Below are positions 58,270 to 64,000 of a stretch of 64,000 nt of DNA, piece by piece (position 1 is the first letter of the stretch; every line of letters starts with the position of its first letter). The stretch covers positions 1-64,000 of the forward strand of contig JAQTMZ010000005.1 in assembly GCA_028714075.1 (NCBI GenBank), written 5' to 3'. The position numbers and the translations under genes were made by a program. This DNA is from Gallionella sp. (lineage in GTDB: Bacteria > Pseudomonadota > Gammaproteobacteria > Burkholderiales > Gallionellaceae). The notes under the pieces are model-generated. The model saw nothing but the letters and a program-made list of their open reading frames with translations. It made no database searches and was not told where the DNA came from.

Positions 58270-58857
58270 ATGAATACGACTACAACGCAAGATACCGCTC
58301 TGGTGAATGCCATTTTGGATTTATGCAAGAAGTCCAAAACGGTAAACCATCTATCGTTGCCGCTTTCCCTTCGGAGCCAAAGCCACCTTCTGGATGGTCA
58401 GCCAATCGAGAACGATCCGACAACGTTTGCCGAGAAAGTCAGATCGAGAAACTTCTCCCGCTATTGTCTCGCGGTCATGGACTTTCTTGTGAGAGCAAAA
58501 CTCTGCTACTTAGTGCAAGAAGTAATCAACAACGGAATGTACCCTCAGGATGTCCAGTATCTTCGCATAACGCGTTTGGGTGCCGTCTATGCTTGTCTGC
58601 CACTAATTGCCCAGCGGGCGGTCATCTACTGCATCGACAAGGCATTCTGGATATCCAGTCTGGTCGCAAAGTACAAGTGGCTGGGCACGATCATATCTGG
58701 TGTGGTTGCCGGAGTCGGCTGGCTCCGCACTCACGATGTCTCAACCTACTTGGTGGCGCTCTCTGTGGCGGCTGGTATTGTTGCCATGTTTTTTGCCAAC
58801 TGGCTGCACGGCGGGCCTTCGACAGAAGGAGGTTCCTCTGATGACACATTGGCCTAG
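58270..58857 (+). CDS. Hypothetical protein with C-terminal membrane segments (integron cassette 1 ORF)
   Basis: MNTTTTQDTALVNAILDLCKKSK...WLGTIISGVVAGVGWL..YLVALSVAAGIVAMFFANWL; followed by an attC-like site. Confidence 0.7.
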   Translation: MNTTTTQDTALVNAILDLCKKSKTVNHLSLPLSLRSQSHLLDGQPIENDPTTFAEKVRSRNFSRYCLAVMDFLVRAKLCYLVQEVINNGMYPQDVQYLRITRLGAVYACLPLIAQRAVIYCIDKAFWISSLVAKYKWLGTIISGVVAGVGWLRTHDVSTYLVALSVAAGIVAMFFANWLHGGPSTEGGSSDDTLA

Positions 58858-58875
58858 TCACGTGAGAGCCGCGAG

Positions 58876-58941
58876 CCCCAACCCGGCAGTCGAGCGGACC
58901 TGCGCGAAAAGTCGCGCAGGCCGCTCACTTCCACGTTAGGA
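58876..58941 (+). other. Integron attC-like site 1
   Basis: CCCCAAC-CCGGCAGTC-GAGCGG-A-CCTGCGCGA-AAAG-TCGCGCAGG-CCGCTC-ACTTCCAC-GTTAGGA. Confidence 0.8.
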
Positions 58942-58947
58942 GTAAAA

Positions 58948-59358
58948 ATGCGCATCTCAGAAATTCTTAAAAAAGAAACGCCCTACGAAACTTTTACTTT
59001 TGAAGTTGATGGCTATGTCATTAGCATTTTTATACGCCGCGATGACCAAGTTACAATTCCACTAAACGAGGCAAAGCAAAAAGGCATTTCGTTAGGCGGG
59101 CAATACTCCGCCCTTCGTCACACGGTGCCAGAGCCAGGGAAAGAGCACATTCATGTATATGCTAAAGGCAATGATATTTTTGCGCTGAATAAAGATGGTA
59201 CGGCACATGACCAAAGTCACGGAGTAAAAATCCCTAACAGGGTTGCAGATGCCATCCGAACCCATTTCCCTAACTTCTCGCTGCCGCCCAACAATTTTAT
59301 TGAGTCCGCGCCAACTGCAATAGAACTCTCATACAAAATGCAGGTACTGGTGGGGTGA
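58948..59358 (+). CDS. Hypothetical protein (integron cassette 2 ORF)
   Basis: MRISEILKKETPYETFTFEVDGYVISIFIRRDDQVTIPLNEAKQKG; starts 7 nt after attC 1 and ends just before attC 2. Confidence 0.75.
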   Translation: MRISEILKKETPYETFTFEVDGYVISIFIRRDDQVTIPLNEAKQKGISLGGQYSALRHTVPEPGKEHIHVYAKGNDIFALNKDGTAHDQSHGVKIPNRVADAIRTHFPNFSLPPNNFIESAPTAIELSYKMQVLVG

Positions 59359-59367
59359 GCATGACAC

Positions 59368-59430
59368 TCCTAACCCTACGCTCAAGCGGGACTGCGCAAA
59401 AGCGCGCAGCCCCTTAGCTCCACGTTAAAT
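59368..59430 (+). other. Integron attC-like site 2
   Basis: TCCTAAC-CCTACG-CTCAAGCGGGA-CTGCGC-aaaagc-GCGCAG-CCCCTTAG-CTCCAC-GTTAAAT. Confidence 0.85.
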
Positions 59431-59761
59431 GTCTGGCATTGCCAAGTGCCGGAGCAAATTCTGAATGAGTCGGAAGGGCGGCTAAGGCCGAACAGTGTGC
59501 ATTATCGCGAGTCCCAAATTTCTGACTATCGATAACATCACTTATAGCTAAGTGATCTGCCTCTTTACCTAATACTTCAATCACCACCGGCTTCCGCCGA
59601 TGGTGAGTCAAAAGAATGCTTCTTGCCTGAAACCTATAGAATCCCTCGTTCGGTAAAGCTGAGCACCGATGCGCCCACCACGATGAAGTGGTCGAGTACA
59701 CGAACATCCACCAATGCCAAGTACAGTATCAACGGCATCACTGTCAGCCAAAATAGGATCG

Positions 59762-60634
59762 TCAGTAATATTTTGCTGTTCCTGCTATTGCCTTGGCATG
59801 ACGGTCAACAGACACCTTGACCACCCAATTGCCATTACCTTCCTGCTGTTCCAAACCCGCACTTCCGGCCTTCCAGAACCGACTGACCGTAACTCCGCCG
59901 CCCTTGATTGACGGATGGGTTGAAGCCAAGCTCAACAGTAGCTCCTTGGCCTCCTCTAACACCTTAGCTGCTTCCTCAGTTTGAACTTTGGCAGCACAAT
60001 ACTGCTCTGCTGCTGCAATCCACTCAGCATCATTACGAAACTCGCTATCGTATTCCGAGAGTGGTGGAGGGGTGTCGGTATCAACGTAGTGCTGAAACTC
60101 GTCCCAAGCGTTCCTGATACGTTGCTGGCATACTTCATCTTGGTCAACATCGAGCAGCAAACCTTCATTTCCATCGAACACCCAGAGATGTGCCAGCGTT
60201 GCTCCAGACACCATGAGTTGATGCTGAATCTGGATACGGTACATCTCCGGTATTTCCCCTGCTTCAACGGATTGCCACAGCTCGGATGACTGCCCCTTGT
60301 ACGGGCATTTGACTTCGACGATCAGATTACCGCTCAAGTTGATGCCATCCAAGCTAGCCGAGTATTCACCGGAAGTCATCACCAATGGTTGCATCACTGT
60401 TCCCGCCTTGGCCTCATACGCAGCTCTGGCCTGTGGTTCCATCTCGGTGCCGTGCTTCATAGGAGCCGTTGCCCCATCTGGCTGTGCCCTACCAGTTTTG
60501 ATTAACCATAACTTATAGGGCGTCATCCAAGGTGATAGCCCCATTACGGCAGGACTTTCGGAGGCATTTCGATGCTGCTTACGATGCTCGTGCCATTCGG
60601 GGGTTCCCTGTACCATCTTCCGTAGGGCGTTCAT
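59762..60634 (-). CDS. YqaJ-type viral recombinase (lambda-exonuclease-like)
   Basis: GTPEWHEHRKQHRNASESPAVMGLSPWMTPYKLWLIKTGR..MKHGTEMEPQARAAYEAKAG..SLDGINLSGNLIVEVKCPYKG. Confidence 0.93.
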   Translation of the reverse strand: MNALRKMVQGTPEWHEHRKQHRNASESPAVMGLSPWMTPYKLWLIKTGRAQPDGATAPMKHGTEMEPQARAAYEAKAGTVMQPLVMTSGEYSASLDGINLSGNLIVEVKCPYKGQSSELWQSVEAGEIPEMYRIQIQHQLMVSGATLAHLWVFDGNEGLLLDVDQDEVCQQRIRNAWDEFQHYVDTDTPPPLSEYDSEFRNDAEWIAAAEQYCAAKVQTEEAAKVLEEAKELLLSLASTHPSIKGGGVTVSRFWKAGSAGLEQQEGNGNWVVKVSVDRHAKAIAGTAKYY

Positions 60635-61260
60635 GCCGCCTCCTTCTGCCGGTTGTTTTCCAGCACACGGATCACTCGATTTACTTCAACCTTAGGGATA
60701 TTTTCCAGAGAATCGAATCCGAAGAAAGTAAGCAACTGCTGAACATCGGTTTTGGTTTCTGCTACAAGCTTGTTGATGTATCCAAGCTGTTTGCCAGTTA
60801 GAAATACAACCTCACCTTGACGAACAGGCTGACTGGGTTTTGGCGTGGCAACTGCTCTACTTGCATCGCCTTGGTTTTCTACTTGCGGCAAATCCTCACC
60901 GGCATAGATATATAAACCCAGCCCATGCAACGCCACAGCCTTGACCAAGCACCGCTGAAGGCTTGTATTGATCTCAAATGCAGACGGTTCCAGCAGCGGT
61001 TTATTCTTGCCATCCAGCACAGGATGAATCTGTGACAGAGTTACTCCCTGAACAGTCACGGCCACTTCGACAAATACACCCAGCTCGGTTTTCTGGTAGG
61101 GCAGGTCATCGGTAAAACGTTTTACTTCCCAGCTTGCATTCGGATCAGCCAGCCTTAGTTGAGCCACTGCATACGGCCAGGACAAATACGAGAATTCCCC
61201 TTTCTTTTCCACATGCTCATTGACGTTGGTTTCGTACAGTTTTTTGAATACGGATTCCAT
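60631..61260 (-). CDS. DUF1071 single-strand annealing protein (Sak-like)
   Basis: NVNEHVEKKGEFSYLSWPYAVAQLRLADPNASWEVKRF..NTSLQRCLVKAVALHGLGLYIYAGEDLP; ATGA overlap with the exonuclease. Confidence 0.85.
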   Translation of the reverse strand: MESVFKKLYETNVNEHVEKKGEFSYLSWPYAVAQLRLADPNASWEVKRFTDDLPYQKTELGVFVEVAVTVQGVTLSQIHPVLDGKNKPLLEPSAFEINTSLQRCLVKAVALHGLGLYIYAGEDLPQVENQGDASRAVATPKPSQPVRQGEVVFLTGKQLGYINKLVAETKTDVQQLLTFFGFDSLENIPKVEVNRVIRVLENNRQKEAA

Positions 61261-61400
61261 GAAGCTTCTCCTTGTAGAAATGAAAACGCCCCACCGAGAA
61301 ATATTCCCGATGAGGCGTTATCTGTTTGGTCAACGCGACCTAGTAATGCGGCATTTTCAGTTTATTGAGCCCATAACTCCGCAAAAGACTCTTGTTGTGC

Positions 61401-62372
61401 CTATGCTGCCAGTGCCATTGCTTGTTCAAATGCTTTGCCCTTGATCTGTGCTCCTTGGCCAAACCAAGCTGAATCCAAGCGGTAATCTTGGTTTCTGGCA
61501 CGTCGATGTGTGTCAACGTATTCCGTGACACCGTTGAGCAGCCCCCATGCCGTACCGTTGGCGGATTGCAGCTTACTGCCCTTGCCTTCGCCGGAGTAGA
61601 GACCGTAGACCGTCTGGATGGCTTTCTGGTTGGGTTGCTCATTCAGCGGCAAGGCTGGATCACCCAACACGTTCACGAGGTATGACATGGCTTCAAACTT
61701 GTTCACTGGCCTGTTGGAAAGTTCTTTGATACTGGCCATGAACACTTCCCACGACGACATGCCCAGCCCCAGCTCCTGCTTGACTGCGGCAGGATCGAAG
61801 GCCGTGGAATGGGGAACGCGGACAGCACCCTTGCTATCCCCTACGGCCATCTGGAGCGTGTTGTTGCACACCACACGGATTGAAGTGAACTGTGCGGTCG
61901 TGGCAAGGCTTCCGTCGCAGCTTGTGGCTAGCAGCAGGTAGGCTTTTACCTTGTCCAGACCAGGCAGCAAGGTTTCCTGTCCCGTCTTGGCCAGCGCCCA
62001 GAGTTTTTTACCGCCCTTGAGAATGCCTGCCGTTTCCAGCTCAAAACCGCCGACAGAAACAAGGTCGCGATAAAAACCCAGCACGTCTTTGGGTTGCACC
62101 ACTTTGTAGCGCTTCGACACAACCGACAGCGGTTCATTGTTGTCGGAACGATATAGAACGGTTGCATCCGAGTTACTGCGCAGGTTGAGTAAATTGCCAT
62201 CGCCGTTTGCAGCGTTGAACAGCACGTCGGTTTGCCTGATCTCGAAGTCCATGCCGGCGGACTTCTGCCAGACCTCGATGGGCTGTTTTTTGGGTAATTT
62301 GTTGCCCAGGCCATGCCAGGGTGTTTCCCCGACAAAGGCCATGTCATTTGCTGATGCCAGTTCATGTGCCAT
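61401..62372 (-). CDS. DUF932 phage/plasmid-like protein
   Basis: MAFVGETPWHGLGNKLPKKQPIEVWQKSAGMDFEIRQTDVLF..SVVSKRYKVVQPKDVLGFYRDL. Confidence 0.92.
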   Translation of the reverse strand: MAHELASANDMAFVGETPWHGLGNKLPKKQPIEVWQKSAGMDFEIRQTDVLFNAANGDGNLLNLRSNSDATVLYRSDNNEPLSVVSKRYKVVQPKDVLGFYRDLVSVGGFELETAGILKGGKKLWALAKTGQETLLPGLDKVKAYLLLATSCDGSLATTAQFTSIRVVCNNTLQMAVGDSKGAVRVPHSTAFDPAAVKQELGLGMSSWEVFMASIKELSNRPVNKFEAMSYLVNVLGDPALPLNEQPNQKAIQTVYGLYSGEGKGSKLQSANGTAWGLLNGVTEYVDTHRRARNQDYRLDSAWFGQGAQIKGKAFEQAMALAA

Positions 62373-62500
62373 GATTGGTTTCCTTTTTAGAATGAATAAA
62401 GCCCCGGAACGGAACACGTTGGGGGTGATGGGGTGGGTGAAGCTAAACGGGGTGAAGCTGTGCTGATGCAGAGGGATGAAGCTATGCCGATACCGGTCTG

Positions 62501-62875
62501 TCAGATATCTTGCTTGCCAAACGAGTGATCGCAATCCAGGCAGTAATAGTTCTCCAGCATGGTGTCGTCTACGATTTTCCCGATGCCAGCACCTGCGGAA
62601 CCGCCGGCTGCCGCCCCGACAAGCCCGCCCATGATGGCGCCGAACAGCCCGCCGATAGCGACGCCGACGGGGCCGCCAGCCAGCCCGACAGCCGCCCCCG
62701 TTTCCGCGCCGCTCATCGCTCCGGCGATACCCGCCGTGGCTCCTGCGGCAGCACCGAGGGTGCCGCCGGTTTTCATGCCGATATTACGGGTTTCGATGCG
62801 CTCCGATTGGCAGATGGGGCACTTGATTTGCACTTCGCCATTCTCATTTGTGAATACTACATCGCCTTGTTTCAT
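62501..62875 (-). CDS. Glycine-zipper protein between two CxxC pairs
   Basis: IKCPICQSERIETRNIG, Gly/Ala-rich GXXXG-like core, YYCLDCDHSFGKQDI. Confidence 0.65.
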   Translation of the reverse strand: MKQGDVVFTNENGEVQIKCPICQSERIETRNIGMKTGGTLGAAAGATAGIAGAMSGAETGAAVGLAGGPVGVAIGGLFGAIMGGLVGAAAGGSAGAGIGKIVDDTMLENYYCLDCDHSFGKQDI

Positions 62876-62992
62876 GGTTGCTCCTTTATATGGTTGTAAA
62901 TCGAAAAATGAAGGCCTAAACGGGGTGATTAGGCGCAGACCTTGCCTAGTCACACTTAGGTAATATGTGGCTGAAAAAATCTACAATCGACG

Positions 62993-63430
62993 TTATGGCG
63001 GCATAGGTGCAGTGGAATTAGATTTTGCCAACGCAAATGCTTCGTCGATGGCCGTTTTCACGATTTCGGCTTGCTCGTCCGCCATGTACTGAGTAAAGAA
63101 TTCCCTGATATGGAAAACCAGCCATGTCTGGACGTTTTCTGGTGAGGGTTCATCACCATGTTCCAGAATGTATTCGCCGAACCACTTGCCAAAAGGGCTG
63201 CTGACCTCGTAATCGAATACGCCCGGATAATTCCCGTCGCACGCAACTGCTGCGGCTTCGCATAACGTGACCGTCAAGGGGACATAGCTGACGAGCGAGT
63301 CCACCATTTCGATACAGCCTCTGCCCCAGGTTTCGACCAATACGTCATAGTTTGGTTTGACGTTGTGATCGGGCCGTGCGTCGTGAAGCCCTTCCATAAA
63401 AAATGCTGCGGTTATAAGGTGGTTCCTCAT
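62993..63430 (-). CDS. Hypothetical protein
   Basis: MRNHLITAAFFMEGLHDARPDHNVKPNYDVLVETWGRGCIEMVDSLVSYVPLTVTLCEAAAVACDG; collinear with neighbouring genes. Confidence 0.6.
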   Translation of the reverse strand: MRNHLITAAFFMEGLHDARPDHNVKPNYDVLVETWGRGCIEMVDSLVSYVPLTVTLCEAAAVACDGNYPGVFDYEVSSPFGKWFGEYILEHGDEPSPENVQTWLVFHIREFFTQYMADEQAEIVKTAIDEAFALAKSNSTAPMPP

Positions 63431-63529
63431 GTTGATCTCCTGGTGATTGCCATCGGTTGAATACAACAAAAAGCCCCCGATCTTGGAGAGAAGGAGGGCT
63501 GGTCATAGCGGGGTATAGACGGGTAGTGC

Positions 63530-64000
63530 TCATGCATCATCGTCATCACGCCCTTCCGGCTTGTATTTCAGTTGTTTCGTGGTGCAGGCGTTGATATCCA
63601 GATCGGTACGTTTGCCGTGATACACCGGCTGATAAAGGCTTCCACCCTTGTAGGCGTACAGATATTCCACCTCCACGATGTCCCCCGCAGCAGGGATGGC
63701 ATGGTTCGGTGGAATCGTCACGTTGCCGACCGTAACCATCATTCGGCCTTCGACCGCGTTGGAACGGTCACTGGAATCAAGCAAGCTGATCCTGACGCTA
63801 CGCTTGCCGGAATTGATTTCCATCACGAAACAACTGGCCGACTCGGTGAACTTGAACTTCAGCCAGTCGCCGCCCGTGTTTGGGCGACCCTCCTTGACCT
63901 TGCCATCCAATAGCTTGAACACCACGCCTTCGCCGTGTGCTGCCTTGACCTTGTTCCACAGGCTGCGTTTCTCAGAAGTGGTGACCGCAACCGGTACTGC
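63530..64000 (-). CDS. ATP-dependent DNA ligase-like protein (5' end outside window)
   Basis: Frame open to the window end: ..WNKVKAAHGEGVVFKLLDGKVKEGRPNTGGDWLKFKF; EGVVFK resembles ligase motif IV, KFKF motif V. Confidence 0.6.
   Translation of the reverse strand, partial: AVPVAVTTSEKRSLWNKVKAAHGEGVVFKLLDGKVKEGRPNTGGDWLKFKFTESASCFVMEINSGKRSVRISLLDSSDRSNAVEGRMMVTVGNVTIPPNHAIPAAGDIVEVEYLYAYKGGSLYQPVYHGKRTDLDINACTTKQLKYKPEGRDDDDA

Larger units (their letters stand above)
53240..64000. mobile_element. Mobile/integrative region downstream of tRNA-Val, continuing past the window
   Basis: AlpA-like protein, IS fragment, YagK/YfjJ protein, attC-like cassettes, DUF1071/YqaJ, DUF932, partial ATP-dependent ligase; GC shift versus the flank. 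Confidence 0.75.

Noticed and set aside
58194-58841. 215-aa alternative ORF overlapping cassette 1
   Set aside because: Starts before the palindrome and its translation looks random; the +1 shifted ORF at 58270 has coherent helices and TM segments.

Overview
The window is a betaproteobacterial-type chromosome segment with three parts. (1) Positions 1-15000 carry signal-transduction genes: a CheB/CheR-PAS protein, a PAS histidine kinase with a LuxR-type response regulator, two stand-alone receivers, a PAS protein and a bacteriohemerythrin. Several share a repeated two-site motif upstream, and a RAYT transposase sits between REP-like repeats. (2) A ~9.1 kb integrative element (about 15057-24146) sits at the 3' end of ssrA (tmRNA, tag ANDENYALAA). 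It carries a P4-type integrase, an AlpA-like regulator, a RepA-like ATPase, RHH and HTH proteins, and a putative restriction-modification pair whose methylase has an unusual N-terminus. (3) Conserved core genes run from 24550 to 53030: gph, ubiG, gyrA, serC, serA, pheA, hisC, DAHP synthase, tyrA, then an arn (lipid A L-Ara4N) cluster interrupted by a toxin-antitoxin pair, then HD-GYP, zipA, ligA, galU, hpt, mtnP-like, def and PilZ. After tRNA-Val at 53163, a second mobile region runs to the window end. It contains a protein with an internally duplicated domain fused to an AlpA-like HTH, a deleted IS5-like element, a YagK/YfjJ (inovirus Gp2-like) protein, a DUF1071/YqaJ recombination pair, a DUF932 protein and part of an ATP-dependent ligase. 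Most notably it contains two small-ORF cassettes each followed by an integron attC-like site, with no integron integrase in view. All family assignments come from reading the translations; no database search was run.
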